DNA of 64,000 nt from an uncultured Oxalobacter sp. (GCA_934277985.1 CAKQWF010000006.1:1-64000), one strand, 5' to 3'. Shown: positions 49,029 to 59,635, numbered from the stretch's first letter. Notes: a model not told the origin generated them from the letters alone. Program-made: numbers and translations.

Positions 49029-50891
49029 ATGACTTTGCTCGATACCATCAACAGCCCGGCAGATCTTCGAAAACTGAAATATTCCGATCTTGAAGAACTG
49101 GCTGCCGAACTGCGCGAATACATCATTCAGTCTGTCGCAAAAACAGGCGGGCATCTTTCGTCCAATCTGGGTACCGTGGAACTGGCTATCGCGCTGCATT
49201 ACGTATTCGATACACCCAATGACCGTCTGATCTGGGATGTCGGTCACCAGAGCTATGCGCACAAAATTCTGACCGGGCGAAGAGAGCAAATGCGGACATT
49301 GCGGCAATCCGGCGGCATTTCCGGTTTTCCAAAACGGGATGAAAGTCCATACGATGCTTTCGGAACGGCTCATTCCTCGACATCCATTTCAGCCGCACTT
49401 GGCATGGCATTGGCAGCAAAACTGAAAAAAGAAAATTTCACATCGATCGCTGTCATCGGTGACGGTGCCATCACAGGCGGAATGGCCTTTGAAGCCATGA
49501 ATAATGTCGGCATCTATGACGATATCAAACTGCTTGTCATCCTCAACGACAATGATATGTCGATATCGCCACCTGTTGGTGCCCTGAATCACTACTTCGC
49601 CCGGTTGATGTCGGGAAAATTCTATGCCACCGCGAAAAATGTCGGAAAAACAGTCCTGTGCGGTCCGATGCTGGAAATCGCGAAACGGTTTGAGGAACAT
49701 GCCAAAGGCCTGATCGCACCGGCAACCCTGTTTGAAGAATTCGGTTTCAATTACGTCGGCCCGATCGATGGCCATGATCTGGGAACACTCATTCCGACAC
49801 TGGAAAATCTGAAAAAACGGACAGGTCCGCAGTTCTTGCATATCGTGACCAAAAAAGGACATGGCTACAAACTGGCCGAAGCCGATCCTGTCCTCTATCA
49901 TGGTCTGGGAAGATTCAGTCCGGAAGAAGGCATCAAACCAGCTCCAGCGACGAAACCGACTTATGCCGAAATTTTCGGAAACTGGCTGTGCGATACGGCA
50001 ACTGTCGATGAAAAACTGATCGGCATTACACCCGCCATGAAAGAAGGTTCTGGCATGGTCCGGTTTGCAAAAGATTTTCCAGACCGCTTTTTCGATGTCG
50101 GAATAGCGGAACAACATGCAGTGACATTCGCTGCCGGTCTGGCTTGTGAAGGATTCAAGCCCGTTGTCGCTATCTATTCCACATTTTTGCAAAGAGCCTA
50201 TGACCAGCTCATTCACGATGTCGCCCTGCAAAACCTTGATGTGACATTCGCACTGGATCGCTCGGGCCTCGTCGGCGCAGATGGTGCAACCCACGCAGGC
50301 AATTACGATATGGCTTATTTGAGATGCATTCCGAATATGGTTATCATGGCGCCTTGCGATGAAAACGAATCGTACCGGATGCTCAAGACAGCTTTCCTGT
50401 ACAATGGGCCTGCAGCAGTCAGGTATCCACGGGGTACGGGACCCGGAAGCGTCATCGAAAAAAATTTGCCGGCATTACCGATCGGAAAAGGTCAAATTAT
50501 CCGGGAAGGCAAACATATCGCTATTCTCGCCTTCGGTACCATGGTCAAACCGGCTCTTGCGGCCGGGGAGGCGATCGACGCCACAGTCGTCAATATGCGT
50601 TTCGTCAAACCGGTCGATCATTGCCTGATTCTTGAAATGGCCAAATCGCACCGTGCTCTGGTCACTGTCGAAGAAGGAACCATTTGCGGTGGAGCCGGCT
50701 CCGCTGTCATGGAAACCCTCTCGGAAGAGGGAATAACGACACCTGTTCTTTTGCTGGGATTGCCCGATAAATTCATCGATCACGGCGATGTCGGTCAATT
50801 GCTTGCCATGCACAAACTTGATAAAAATGGCATTATTACGTCAATTCAAAAACGCTTCGGACAATTTCAGGATCCCGGTCAGGTCTTGTGA
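49029..50891 (+). CDS. dxs: 1-deoxy-D-xylulose-5-phosphate synthase Dxs
   Basis: First enzyme of the methylerythritol phosphate pathway, condensing pyruvate and glyceraldehyde 3-phosphate. The 620-residue protein carries [35 protein letters not shown], the thiamine diphosphate motif [16 protein letters not shown], and [16 protein letters not shown]. It starts 3 nt after ispA. Together xseB-ispA-dxs encode the supply of isoprenoid precursors. Confidence 0.97.
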   Translation: MTLLDTINSPADLRKLKYSDLEELAAELREYIIQSVAKTGGHLSSNLGTVELAIALHYVFDTPNDRLIWDVGHQSYAHKILTGRREQMRTLRQSGGISGFPKRDESPYDAFGTAHSSTSISAALGMALAAKLKKENFTSIAVIGDGAITGGMAFEAMNNVGIYDDIKLLVILNDNDMSISPPVGALNHYFARLMSGKFYATAKNVGKTVLCGPMLEIAKRFEEHAKGLIAPATLFEEFGFNYVGPIDGHDLGTLIPTLENLKKRTGPQFLHIVTKKGHGYKLAEADPVLYHGLGRFSPEEGIKPAPATKPTYAEIFGNWLCDTATVDEKLIGITPAMKEGSGMVRFAKDFPDRFFDVGIAEQHAVTFAAGLACEGFKPVVAIYSTFLQRAYDQLIHDVALQNLDVTFALDRSGLVGADGATHAGNYDMAYLRCIPNMVIMAPCDENESYRMLKTAFLYNGPAAVRYPRGTGPGSVIEKNLPALPIGKGQIIREGKHIAILAFGTMVKPALAAGEAIDATVVNMRFVKPVDHCLILEMAKSHRALVTVEEGTICGGAGSAVMETLSEEGITTPVLLLGLPDKFIDHGDVGQLLAMHKLDKNGIITSIQKRFGQFQDPGQVL

Positions 50892-51014
50892 TTTTCCGGT
50901 ACAGGCGGCTTCTTAAGGTTTAACATGAATTTTAGAGATTCTCACTCTTTTGAATGTAACTGGGATGACTGCTCAAACATCCATACGACTATAACCAGTA
51001 CATCGGCTACCAAA

Positions 51015-51824
51015 ATGAATTCTGACATTCTCTCTATTCCGGATGTTCAAAGTACTCTGGATACCAGACACATTGCCATACAGAAAGTCGGCGTAAAAGG
51101 CGTTCGTCATCCCCTTATGATCCAGACCAGCAATGGTATCCAGCCTTCTGTCGGAACATGGAACATGTATGTCCGTTTGCCTGACCAGAAAAAAGGCACA
51201 CATATGTCCCGTTTCATTGCATTGCTGGAAGAATTCACGGGTTCCGAATCCGGTCCTTTGAACGTTGAAGTCTTCACCCGACTTATCCGTGACATGCTGA
51301 CACTTCTGGACGCGGAATCCGGCTGCATTGAATTGTCTTTTCCCTTTTTCATGACGAAAACCGCCCCGGTATCCGGGGTAAAAAGCCTGATGGATTATGA
51401 AGTCGGTTTCAAGGGAGAAATCAAAAACGGCGACGTCGAAATAACGCAGAAAGTTGTCGTTCCGGTAACAAGCCTTTGTCCCTGTTCCAAGGAAATATCT
51501 TCCTATGGTGCCCACAACCAGCGCTCACACATTACCGTCAACGCAGTTTTGGACGGAGAACTTCCTGTCGAGGAATTGATCCGAAATATCGAGGCACAGG
51601 CATCCTGTGAACTGTTCGGTCTTCTGAAACGGCCTGACGAAAAATATGTTACCGAACATGCTTATGACAATCCGAAATTCGTCGAAGATCTTGTACGTGA
51701 TGTCGCTTGTGTGCTGAACAGGGACGACCGAATCGTTGCCTATACACTGGAAGCGGAAAACTTCGAATCAATCCACAATCATTCCGCTTACGCTTGTATC
51801 GAATTCGACAAGCGATCGGAATAA
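51015..51824 (+). CDS. folE2: GTP cyclohydrolase FolE2
   Basis: The zinc-independent type IB GTP cyclohydrolase, opening folate synthesis. The 269-residue protein begins [23 protein letters not shown] as in homologues, with the GVKGVRHP signature, the catalytic-region [19 protein letters not shown] containing conserved Cys, and the C-terminal HNHSAYA. A frame continues 30 codons upstream to ATG 50925, which follows TTAAGG. That stretch has no resemblance to the family and is AT-rich, so 51015 was preferred. The end overlaps the convergent gene by 37 nt. Confidence 0.9.
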   Translation: MNSDILSIPDVQSTLDTRHIAIQKVGVKGVRHPLMIQTSNGIQPSVGTWNMYVRLPDQKKGTHMSRFIALLEEFTGSESGPLNVEVFTRLIRDMLTLLDAESGCIELSFPFFMTKTAPVSGVKSLMDYEVGFKGEIKNGDVEITQKVVVPVTSLCPCSKEISSYGAHNQRSHITVNAVLDGELPVEELIRNIEAQASCELFGLLKRPDEKYVTEHAYDNPKFVEDLVRDVACVLNRDDRIVAYTLEAENFESIHNHSAYACIEFDKRSE

Positions 51825-52366
51825 TCGTCTTTTTTCCAGAAAACGTCAGGACGGTTGGCCAGTTTGTTGGCCAACCGTGCCATGACAAACAGCAGATCCG
51901 ACAACCTGTTCAGATATTGCATCGGGACAGGTGATATGTTTTCTTCTTTTCCCAAAGCAACGACACTGCGTTCCGCGCGTCGGCATATGCTTCTGGCCAA
52001 ATGAAGCAGGGATGCTTCTTCCGATCCACCTGGCAATACGAATTCTTTTAACGGCGGCAAGTCCCTGTTGAAATACAAGACAGCGTTTTCTATACGTAAA
52101 ACCTGATTTTTCCCCAGCAATATATTTCCGCTTCCTGCCAATTCTCCTCCCAGTCCGAACAAATCGTTTTGCACCTGCTGCAATTGCGTCTTCACTTCTT
52201 CACAAAGGCTTTTGCAAACGACCAGACCAATCATCGAATTGAGTTCATCAACTTCACCGATGGCATGTATCCGCAAACAGTCCTTTCCGACACGTCGTCC
52301 GTTCGCAAGTCCTGTTTCTCCCGCATCTCCTGTTCTGGTAACGACCTTCGATATACGATTTCCCAT
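51788..52366 (-). CDS. PduO-type cob(I)alamin adenosyltransferase
   Basis: Adenosylates cob(I)alamin with ATP. The 192-residue protein begins [22 protein letters not shown], with the ATP-binding TRTGDxGxT motif. [20 protein letters not shown] and the C-terminal helix [35 protein letters not shown] are also typical, here shown by their cores. ATG 52366 fits; the longer frame adds a hydrophobic non-homologous stretch. Its last 37 nt overlap folE2 tail to tail. No cobalamin riboswitch was seen upstream. Confidence 0.9.
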   Translation of the reverse strand: MGNRISKVVTRTGDAGETGLANGRRVGKDCLRIHAIGEVDELNSMIGLVVCKSLCEEVKTQLQQVQNDLFGLGGELAGSGNILLGKNQVLRIENAVLYFNRDLPPLKEFVLPGGSEEASLLHLARSICRRAERSVVALGKEENISPVPMQYLNRLSDLLFVMARLANKLANRPDVFWKKDDYSDRLSNSIQA

Positions 52367-52450
52367 ACTGGTTATTCCGGCAAAAAATTCTGAATGGAAA
52401 GGAACAATTAAAATAAAATAAAAGGATATATGGAAAAAGAGAGTTCTATC

Positions 52451-53497
52451 ATGCCCCAATCCAATATTCAAACGCTATCTATCATCCAGCCTGACGACTG
52501 GCACCTTCATTTGCGGGACGGCGATGTCCTGCAATCCACCGCTTCACAAGCGGCAAAACAATTCAGACGGGCCATCATCATGCCCAACTTGCGTCCTCCT
52601 GTCACGACAACGGAAGCGGCGCAACAATATCGTAAACGGATACTGGATGCATTGCCTGGCAACACGAATTTCGAACCATTGATGACACTGTATCTGACAG
52701 ACAATACCCCTCCCGAAGAAATCAGAAAAGCCAAGGAAAGCGGTATCGTCCATGGCGTCAAACTTTATCCCGCTGGTGCGACGACAAATTCGGATGCTGG
52801 TGTCACTTCTCTGGATCGCTGTATCCCAACATTGGAAGAAATGCAGAAACAGGGAATCCCCCTTTTGATGCATGGTGAAGTAACCGATCCTTCCATCGAT
52901 ATTTTCGACAGGGAAGCTGTTTTCATCGACAAGGTACTCATTCCGCTCCGTAAAAAACTTCCCGATCTGAAAATCGTCTTCGAACACATTACCACGAAAG
53001 CGGCAGCGGAATATGTAACGGAAGCAGATGGCTATATCGGCGCAACCGTCACTCCTCATCACTTGCTGTTCAACCGCAACAGTTTGTTCGTCGGCGGTAT
53101 CCGCCCACATTACTATTGCCTGCCGATCTTGAAACGTGAAGAAAACCGTCAGGCATTGCTGAAAGCAGTCACACACAAAAATTCACGTTTCTTCGCTGGA
53201 ACCGATTCTGCACCACATGCCAAAGGCGCAAAAGAAAACGCTTGCGGCTGTGCGGGATGTTATACCGCTTCGCATGCTATCGAACTGTACGTACAAGCCT
53301 TTGAAGAAGTCGATGAACTGGAAAAACTGGAGTGGTTTACCAGTATCAACGGACCGAAATTCTACAATTTGCCAGTTAACAGAAACAAAATCACACTGGT
53401 TAAGGAAGAATGGAAGATTCCCGATGAATTGCCATTCGGTCATGAAAAGGTCATTCCCCTGATGGCCGGTGAATCCATCCACTGGAAACTGAAGTGA
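52451..53497 (+). CDS. pyrC: Dihydroorotase PyrC
   Basis: The third step of pyrimidine synthesis. The 348-residue class II dihydroorotase has the metal ligands DDWHLHLRDGD near the N-terminus, the carboxylated lysine in VKLYPAGATTNS, LLMHGEVTDP, VFEHITTKAA, VTPHHLLFNRN and GTDSAPHAKGAKE. ATG 52451 agrees with E. coli PyrC length; ATG 52430, seven codons earlier with AAAGGA only 4 nt upstream, is the alternative. A terminator follows at 53507-53535. Confidence 0.95.
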   Translation: MPQSNIQTLSIIQPDDWHLHLRDGDVLQSTASQAAKQFRRAIIMPNLRPPVTTTEAAQQYRKRILDALPGNTNFEPLMTLYLTDNTPPEEIRKAKESGIVHGVKLYPAGATTNSDAGVTSLDRCIPTLEEMQKQGIPLLMHGEVTDPSIDIFDREAVFIDKVLIPLRKKLPDLKIVFEHITTKAAAEYVTEADGYIGATVTPHHLLFNRNSLFVGGIRPHYYCLPILKREENRQALLKAVTHKNSRFFAGTDSAPHAKGAKENACGCAGCYTASHAIELYVQAFEEVDELEKLEWFTSINGPKFYNLPVNRNKITLVKEEWKIPDELPFGHEKVIPLMAGESIHWKLK

Positions 53498-53506
53498 AAC
53501 TAAAAT

Positions 53507-53535
53507 AAAAAAGCCGTGCATAGCACGGCTTTTTT
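53507..53535. terminator. Terminator between pyrC and malic enzyme
   Basis: The stem AAAAAAGCCGTGC (53507-53519) and GCACGGCTTTTTT (53523-53535) with a 3-nt loop ATA. T-rich or A-rich flanks make it usable from both sides, ending pyrC on plus and the malic enzyme gene on minus. Confidence 0.94.
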
Positions 53536-53549
53536 ATTGCTGAAAACGA

Positions 53550-54839
53550 TTATTTCACGAAATCTTTCAGTTTCTGACGATAGGCTTCCATATCGGTAAT
53601 CGGTTCCTGCGCCACACCAGAATCCATCGCTGCCTGTGCAACTGCCGGAGCAACCGTCCACAACAGGCGCGGATCGAACTGGAACGGCAACAGGTAGTCA
53701 CGACCGAAAGTATATTTCTTGCCATACATCGCTTCGATTTCCGGAGGACATTCCATTTCTGCCAGGCTGGCGATAGCACGTACTGCAGCCAGTTCCATTT
53801 CACGATTGATCGTTTTTGCACGGCAATCCAGAGCACCTCTGAACAGATACGGGAAGCACATGGAATTGTTGATCTGGTTTGGATAATCGGAACGACCTGT
53901 ACCGACGATAGCGTCATCACGGGTAGCATGAGCGACTTCCGGCAGAATTTCAGGAATCGGGTTGGCCATTGCAAAGATGATCGGATTTTTTGCCATCTTC
54001 AACAGCATTTCTGGTTTCAGAACATTACCTGCAGACAAACCCAGGAAAATATCAGCATCCGGGATGACATCCATCAGCGTACGGGCGGAAGTATCCTGTG
54101 CGTAGATTTCCTTGTCCGGGTCCATCAGTTCCTTGCGGCCTTTGTAGACAACACCCTTGATGTCGGTGACCCAGATATTCTTGACAGGGAATCCCAGGTC
54201 GACCAGCAATTCAAGACAACCCAGTGCACCGGCACCGGCGCCGGAAACGACCATCTTGCAATTCTTGATATCCTTGCCGACGATCTTCAGCGCATTCAGA
54301 ACGGCTGCGCCGACGATGACAGCTGTTCCATGCTGGTCATCATGGAAAACCGGGATATTCATTTTTTCGCGCAGTTTTCTTTCAATGTAGAAGCATTCCG
54401 GAGCACGAATGTCTTCCAGATTGATACCGCCGAATGTTGGTTCAAGTGATGCGATGATGTCACACAACTTGTCCGGATCCAGTTCGTCGATTTCCAGATC
54501 GAAAACATTGATACCTGCGAATTTTTTGAAGAGAACACCTTTACCTTCCATGACAGGTTTGGATGCCTGGGCACCGATGTTACCCAGCCCAAGAACTGCC
54601 GTGCCGTTGGAAATAACGGCAACCAGATTGCCTTTGGTCGTATAGGTGTAGGCATCTTTCGGGTTTGCATGGATTTCTTCGCAAGCACAAGCTACACCAG
54701 GGGTGTAAGCAAGTGCCAGTTCATTCTGGTCTCTGACCTGTTTGGTCGGTTCAACACTGATTTTTCCGGGAATGGGGAAACGGTGAAAAGCAAGAGCGTT
54801 TTTCTTGAGCAGCTCTTTTTTTTGGTCTTGAGAACTCAT
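53550..54839 (-). CDS. Malic enzyme (short form, no phosphotransacetylase domain)
   Basis: Oxidatively decarboxylates malate to pyruvate. The 429-residue protein carries the malic N-domain ([57 protein letters not shown]) and the NAD-binding domain ([16 protein letters not shown]). Many proteobacterial MaeB proteins carry an extra C-terminal phosphotransacetylase domain of about 330 residues; this one ends at KDFVK without it. ATG 54839 matches homologues; a longer frame to 54884 has no ribosome-binding site. Confidence 0.92.
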   Translation of the reverse strand: MSSQDQKKELLKKNALAFHRFPIPGKISVEPTKQVRDQNELALAYTPGVACACEEIHANPKDAYTYTTKGNLVAVISNGTAVLGLGNIGAQASKPVMEGKGVLFKKFAGINVFDLEIDELDPDKLCDIIASLEPTFGGINLEDIRAPECFYIERKLREKMNIPVFHDDQHGTAVIVGAAVLNALKIVGKDIKNCKMVVSGAGAGALGCLELLVDLGFPVKNIWVTDIKGVVYKGRKELMDPDKEIYAQDTSARTLMDVIPDADIFLGLSAGNVLKPEMLLKMAKNPIIFAMANPIPEILPEVAHATRDDAIVGTGRSDYPNQINNSMCFPYLFRGALDCRAKTINREMELAAVRAIASLAEMECPPEIEAMYGKKYTFGRDYLLPFQFDPRLLWTVAPAVAQAAMDSGVAQEPITDMEAYRQKLKDFVK

Positions 54840-55131
54840 TTCTTCAGTCTTCTTCAATGTAAAGGGTAAGTTATAAACAGACATATCATTCTAACAGATA
54901 CCACTGTAAAATCCGAATTTGTCTGTTAGGTGATGAAAAAGTGTTTTCTATACCAGTAATCCAAGTATATATATAGGAATAGTGATATCGAAAAAACTTG
55001 TGTACAAGTAACTTAAATCATTTAAAATCAACGTGTTACAAAAAACAAACGTTTGGGATAAGTAAAGAATATATTTTGTATATCTTTTTGGGCTTTGGGG
55101 TACGGGGTGTTGTTCCTATCTGACCCACAAC

Positions 55132-55152
55132 TTATCAACAAGGTTATCCACA
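55132..55152 (+). promoter_or_regulatory. Tandem DnaA boxes
   Basis: TTATCAACA (55132-55140, one mismatch to TTATNCACA) and TTATCCACA (55144-55152, perfect) lie 12 nt apart in the same orientation, a common arrangement in origin regions. This is the strongest pair in the candidate origin. Confidence 0.75.
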
Positions 55153-55263
55153 TATTGTAATGATTTTTACAACAATGTGGGATATTACGATCAATTCGTT
55201 GTATCAAGACCATTTCATGGTGAATTCGATCTACAATACAAGCCGTTTGTCAGATAAATGACA

Positions 55264-55279
55264 TGTTTCACGTGAAACA
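55264..55279. promoter_or_regulatory. parS site (ParB binding)
   Basis: TGTTTCACGTGAAACA is a perfect palindrome identical to the conserved bacterial parS consensus. It lies 32 nt upstream of the mnmG start, inside the candidate origin region and 2.6-3.5 kb from parA and parB. ParB should load here. Confidence 0.95.
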
Positions 55280-55311
55280 TATCTTGAAGTCAGTTTGGGT
55301 TGATATGGGTT

Positions 55312-57234
55312 ATGCTTTATTCGGTAAACTTTGATGTGATTGTTGTTGGTGGGGGGCATGCCGGTACAGAAGCTGCGTTGGTCTCTGCAAGGATGGGGAA
55401 AAAAACATTATTGATAACCCATAACTTTGAGACACTTGGACAATTGTCTTGCAATCCTTCTATTGGTGGTATTGGTAAAAGTCATTTGGTTCGTGAAATC
55501 GATGCGCTGGGCGGTATTATGGCTTTGGCTGCGGATAAAGCCGGAATTCAGTTTCGTGTGTTGAATTCTTCAAAAGGTCCTGCTGTCAGGGCGACTCGTG
55601 CGCAGATAGATCGGGTGATGTACAAACAGGTTATCCGTTATGAACTGGAAAATCAGGAGAATTTGTCTCTTTTTCAGCAACAGGTCGATGATCTGGTAAT
55701 TGAACAAGATAGAGTAGTTGGTGTCAAAACGCAGGGTGGTGTCGAATTTCGTTCATCGGCGGTTGTGTTGACAGCAGGTACTTTTCTGGATGGAAAAATA
55801 TTTGTCGGTCTCGACAGTTATCCGGGTGGACGTTCAGGAGATGTGCCGGCGCTGGCTTTATCGAAGTGTCTCAAGGAATTGGGATTACCACAAGGCCGCT
55901 TGAAAACAGGAACGCCGCCACGGATAGATGGAAAGACAATTGATTTTTCCGTGATGAAAAAACAGTTGGGTGATTTCGATCCGGTTCCTGTGTTTTCATT
56001 AAGAGGGGATGTATCGATGCATCCGCGGCAATTGCCGTGCTGGATAACGCATACCAATATAGAAACACACGATATTATTCGTTCCGGTCTGGACAGGAGT
56101 CCCTTGTTCACGGGTGTAATAGAAGGTATTGGACCACGTTATTGCCCATCTATCGAGGATAAGATACACCGTTTTTCCGATAAAAATTCGCATCAGATTT
56201 TTCTGGAACCGGAAGGCTTGAAGACTAATGAATATTATCCGAACGGTATTTCGACGAGTTTACCTTTCGATATCCAAATCAAACTGGTGCAATCGATCCC
56301 GGGGTTGGAACATGCGCATATTCTGAGGCCGGGATACGCAATCGAATATGATTTTTATGATCCGAGATGCCTGAAATCTTCTCTGGAAACACGCCAGATC
56401 AGAGGGCTTTTCTTTGCCGGACAGATCAATGGAACAACCGGTTATGAAGAAGCGGCTGCGCAGGGCCTGCTCGCCGGGATCAATGCGGCACGTTATGTAT
56501 CCGGTGAGGAAGCCTGGATTCCGAAAAGAAGCGAAGCATATCTTGGTGTGATGGTGGATGATCTGATCACTCAAGGTGTCAATGAACCCTACCGGATGTT
56601 CACCAGTCGGGCGGAATACAGATTGAGTCTGCGTGAAGATAATGCGGATATGCGTTTGACAGAGACCGGTTATAAGCTGGGATGTGTCAGTCAGGAACAA
56701 TGGAATGCTTTCGAAGAAAAAAGGGAAAAAATTTCCAGGGAAATAGAACGTTTGAAATCGACCTGGATTCATCCTTATATGTTGTCGCTCGAAGAATCCA
56801 GAAGAGTGATCGGCAAGGAAATAGAAAGGGAATATTCTCTTGCTGATTTACTCAGGCGTCCGGATGTTAGTTACGACAATCTGGCCAGTCTGACGTCAGT
56901 TGACGGAAAAAACTGGCGTACAGAAGAAATACTGGATTCCAGGGTTAAGGAACAGGTCGAAATTCAGATCAAGTACGCGGGATATATTGAAAGACAGGTT
57001 CGCGAAGTAAAAAGGCAGCAATATTATGAAAACTTGCGTTTGCCTGCCGATATGAACTATTCCGAAGTAGGGGCCTTGTCTTTTGAAGTGCGTCAGAAAC
57101 TGGATAAGCAAAAACCGGAAACACTGGGACAGGCATCCCGTATTTCCGGAGTGACTCCGGCGGCGATTTCATTGTTGCTGATATATCTCAAAAAAAGAGG
57201 TGTCATCAGTTTTGCGGAAACGGATACAGATTGA
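55312..57234 (+). CDS. mnmG: tRNA uridine-5-carboxymethylaminomethyl modification enzyme MnmG (GidA)
   Basis: The FAD-containing subunit that, with MnmE, modifies wobble U34. The 640-residue protein shows the FAD motif [41 protein letters not shown] and [14 protein letters not shown]. Later blocks are [30 protein letters not shown] and [23 protein letters not shown] 55312 gives the expected N-terminus; the in-frame TTG at 55300 was rejected. The parS site is just upstream. First gene of mnmG-rsmG-parA-parB. Confidence 0.97.
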   Translation: MLYSVNFDVIVVGGGHAGTEAALVSARMGKKTLLITHNFETLGQLSCNPSIGGIGKSHLVREIDALGGIMALAADKAGIQFRVLNSSKGPAVRATRAQIDRVMYKQVIRYELENQENLSLFQQQVDDLVIEQDRVVGVKTQGGVEFRSSAVVLTAGTFLDGKIFVGLDSYPGGRSGDVPALALSKCLKELGLPQGRLKTGTPPRIDGKTIDFSVMKKQLGDFDPVPVFSLRGDVSMHPRQLPCWITHTNIETHDIIRSGLDRSPLFTGVIEGIGPRYCPSIEDKIHRFSDKNSHQIFLEPEGLKTNEYYPNGISTSLPFDIQIKLVQSIPGLEHAHILRPGYAIEYDFYDPRCLKSSLETRQIRGLFFAGQINGTTGYEEAAAQGLLAGINAARYVSGEEAWIPKRSEAYLGVMVDDLITQGVNEPYRMFTSRAEYRLSLREDNADMRLTETGYKLGCVSQEQWNAFEEKREKISREIERLKSTWIHPYMLSLEESRRVIGKEIEREYSLADLLRRPDVSYDNLASLTSVDGKNWRTEEILDSRVKEQVEIQIKYAGYIERQVREVKRQQYYENLRLPADMNYSEVGALSFEVRQKLDKQKPETLGQASRISGVTPAAISLLLIYLKKRGVISFAETDTD

Positions 57235-57237
57235 CCG

Positions 57238-57921
57238 ATGCGTAGAAAAGAAACAGAAAAAGTCGATCGGACCGATATTGAAGAAAGATTGAAATCCGGT
57301 GCAGAAAATATGAAAGTTTTTCTGGCGGATGAAATGCTGGAAAAACTGGTCGACTATATTTATCTGCTGCATAAGTGGAATGCGACCTATAACCTGACTG
57401 CTCTCAAGAATCCGGGTGACATGTTGACGCATCATGTACTGGATTCACTTTCAGTCGTTCCTTTTCTTGTAAAAAGCCAAAATATTCTGGATGTCGGTTC
57501 AGGTGGCGGTTTACCGGGACTGGTACTGGCGATTGTCTATCCGGAAAAACATGTTTCCATGGTCGATATTGTCCAGAAAAAAACAGCTTTTCTCAATCAG
57601 GCACGTATTGAACTGGGACTTGACAATGTGACGATTCATACGGGACGGGTGGAAAAATTGCAGGTCGAAAAAAAATTCGACGCTATCATTTCCAGAGCAT
57701 TTTCAAGTCTGCCTGATTTTGTCGGGCTTTCTGGACATTTGCTGGATAGAAATGGCAGATTTTATGCAATGAAGGGATTGATTCCCTCAGACGAAATCAG
57801 TAATCTACCTTCAGGATGGAAGGTTGAGCGGATAGATGTATTGAATGTTCCGTCACTCGATGCACAAAGGCACTTGATTGTGATAGGACCGGAATCAGTC
57901 ATAATCGATAACTGTGGGTAA
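57238..57921 (+). CDS. rsmG: 16S rRNA (guanine-527-N7)-methyltransferase RsmG
   Basis: Methylates G527 of 16S rRNA. The 227-residue SAM-dependent enzyme has YIYLLHKWNATYNLTALKNP, the motif I region ILDVGSGGGLPGLVLAIVYPE and VDIVQKKTAFLNQA, then ISRAFSSLPDF. It starts 3 nt after mnmG and ends 8 nt before parA. The N-terminal 25 residues are lysine- and glutamate-rich and less conserved. Confidence 0.96.
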   Translation: MRRKETEKVDRTDIEERLKSGAENMKVFLADEMLEKLVDYIYLLHKWNATYNLTALKNPGDMLTHHVLDSLSVVPFLVKSQNILDVGSGGGLPGLVLAIVYPEKHVSMVDIVQKKTAFLNQARIELGLDNVTIHTGRVEKLQVEKKFDAIISRAFSSLPDFVGLSGHLLDRNGRFYAMKGLIPSDEISNLPSGWKVERIDVLNVPSLDAQRHLIVIGPESVIIDNCG

Positions 57922-57928
57922 ATATCCT

Positions 57929-58702
57929 ATGGCTACTGTATTTTGTATTGCCAATCAAAAAGGGGGGGTCGGAAAAACCACCACGGCGGTCAATCTTGCT
58001 GCAGGTCTGGCAAGACTGGATCAAAAGGTTCTCCTTGTCGATCTCGATCCTCAAGGCAATGCAACGATGGGTAGCGGTATCCAGAAAACGGAACTGGATG
58101 TATCCGTTTATGAAGTATTGCTTGGATTGTCCGATATTGCATCGGTTTGCAGGAAGTCATCGACAGATCATTATATGGTGTTGCCTGCCAACAGGGAATT
58201 GTCCGGGGCTGAAGTCGAAATGGTCGATATTGAAAATCGTGAAGGTCGCCTGAAATCCGCACTGGATTCTGTCAGGGATGAATATGATTTCATATTGATC
58301 GATTGTCCACCGGCTTTATCGCTTCTTACCTTGAATGCTTTTTGTTCGGCCGATGGCGTAATCATTCCGATGCAATGCGAATATTATGCATTGGAAGGTT
58401 TATCCGATCTGGTAAATACCATCCGGCATGTACATGCCAATCTGAACAGGAATCTGAAAATCATAGGCCTGTTGAGAGTTATGTTCGATAAAAGGGCGAC
58501 ATTGTCGCAGCATGTTTCCGAACAACTGGAAAGACATTTCGGAGACAAGGTATTCAAGACAGTCATTCCCCGCAATGTCAGGTTGGCGGAAGCGCCATCT
58601 TACGGTTTGCCGGGAATTGATTTCGATTCATCGTCACGTGGCGCACAGGCATATACGAATTTCGCTAAAGAAATGCTGGATTGGCTTCAGCGGCAACGTT
58701 AA
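57929..58702 (+). CDS. parA: Chromosome partitioning ATPase ParA
   Basis: Deviant-Walker ATPase that segregates origins with ParB and parS. The 257-residue protein begins MATVFCIANQKGGVGKTTTAVNLA, with LLVDLDPQGNATMGSG, FILIDCPPALSLLTLNA and VTPIQC-type MQCEYYALEGLSDLV. ATG 57929 is 8 nt after rsmG; a GTG at 57914 would overlap rsmG. It lacks an N-terminal DNA-binding domain, as expected for chromosomal (Soj) type. Confidence 0.95.
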   Translation: MATVFCIANQKGGVGKTTTAVNLAAGLARLDQKVLLVDLDPQGNATMGSGIQKTELDVSVYEVLLGLSDIASVCRKSSTDHYMVLPANRELSGAEVEMVDIENREGRLKSALDSVRDEYDFILIDCPPALSLLTLNAFCSADGVIIPMQCEYYALEGLSDLVNTIRHVHANLNRNLKIIGLLRVMFDKRATLSQHVSEQLERHFGDKVFKTVIPRNVRLAEAPSYGLPGIDFDSSSRGAQAYTNFAKEMLDWLQRQR

Positions 58703-58728
58703 TCGTTTTATAACAAATTTCAGACAAA

Positions 58729-59613
58729 ATGAGTGAAACAGCATCAAAGCGGAAAAAAGGTTTGGGTAGAGGACTGGAAGTGCTACTCGGATCGACACCT
58801 GATTTTTCTGTCGAATCTTCTCCATCTTCCTTGCCGATATCCAGACTCAGGGCCGGAAAATACCAGCCACGGACGCGAATGGATGAAGGTGCACTGAACG
58901 AACTGGCACAGTCCATACGTGAACAGGGGGTCATGCAACCGATTCTCGTTCGTCCTGCCGACGGAGATACTGACGGCAAGGTTTATGAAATCATTGCCGG
59001 AGAGCGCCGTTTCCGTGCTGCCAAAATAGCCGGTTTGCAGGAAATTCCCGCTATCGTGAAAAATGTGGATGATCAGACAGCAGCTGCGATGGCGCTGATC
59101 GAAAACATACAACGAGAAGACCTCAATCCACTCGAAGAAGCACAAGGCATTCACCGACTGATTACAGATTTCAATTTTACGCATGAACAGGCGGCTTCCG
59201 CAGTCGGACGCTCGAGAAGTGCTGTGACAAACCTTTTACGTTTGCTGAATCTGACTCGCCCGGTTCAGACAATGCTGGTGGCTGGTGACATCGATATGGG
59301 ACATGCAAGAGCCTTGCTTGCGGTGGATGGCGCGAAACAGATTACGCTGGCCACCCAGATCGTTTCCAAAAGAATGTCGGTACGTGAGGCGGAAAAACTG
59401 GTCTCGCAGGAATTGAATGACAGGAATGTTCCCAGAAAAACCGTAAAGGAAAAATCCGCCGATCTTGTCCAGCTTGAAGAAGAACTTTCGGATATGCTGG
59501 CGACAAAGGTCAGCTTCAAACTCAATGCCAGAGGAAGCGGACAGCTCGTTATTGATTTTTCGGATCTGGATGTATTGGACGGTCTTATTCGGAAAATTCG
59601 TTTGTCATCCTGA
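58729..59613 (+). CDS. parB: Chromosome partitioning protein ParB
   Basis: A 294-residue parS-binding CTPase. KGLGRGLEVLLG opens it, followed by RAGKYQPRTRMDEGALNELA, the CTP-binding GERRFRAAKIAG (consensus GERRxRA), ENIQREDLNPLEEAQGI, and an HTH around FTHEQAASAVGRSRSAVTNLLR. A C-terminal dimerisation domain follows. The perfect parS at 55264 is its expected target. Starts 26 nt after parA. Confidence 0.96.
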   Translation: MSETASKRKKGLGRGLEVLLGSTPDFSVESSPSSLPISRLRAGKYQPRTRMDEGALNELAQSIREQGVMQPILVRPADGDTDGKVYEIIAGERRFRAAKIAGLQEIPAIVKNVDDQTAAAMALIENIQREDLNPLEEAQGIHRLITDFNFTHEQAASAVGRSRSAVTNLLRLLNLTRPVQTMLVAGDIDMGHARALLAVDGAKQITLATQIVSKRMSVREAEKLVSQELNDRNVPRKTVKEKSADLVQLEEELSDMLATKVSFKLNARGSGQLVIDFSDLDVLDGLIRKIRLSS

Positions 59614-59635
59614 TTTTATTATTTAAAACAACAGG

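Larger units (their letters stand above)
54865..55311. other. Candidate replication origin region (oriC)
   Basis: An AT-rich, gene-free stretch of about 450 nt between divergent malic enzyme and mnmG. One perfect DnaA box, TTATCCACA, is at 55144-55152. Near matches are TTATCAACA 55132-55140 (8/9, 12 nt upstream in tandem), TTATAAACA 54871-54879 (8/9), and on the minus strand TTGTACACA 55007-54999 (8/9) and TTATCCCAA 55061-55053 (7/9). An AT-rich tract (54955-55085) could be the unwinding element. The E. coli origin is also beside mnmG. Coding polarity and G/C bias change here. Canonical betaproteobacterial origins lie by dnaA, which is not in the window. Confidence 0.6.
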
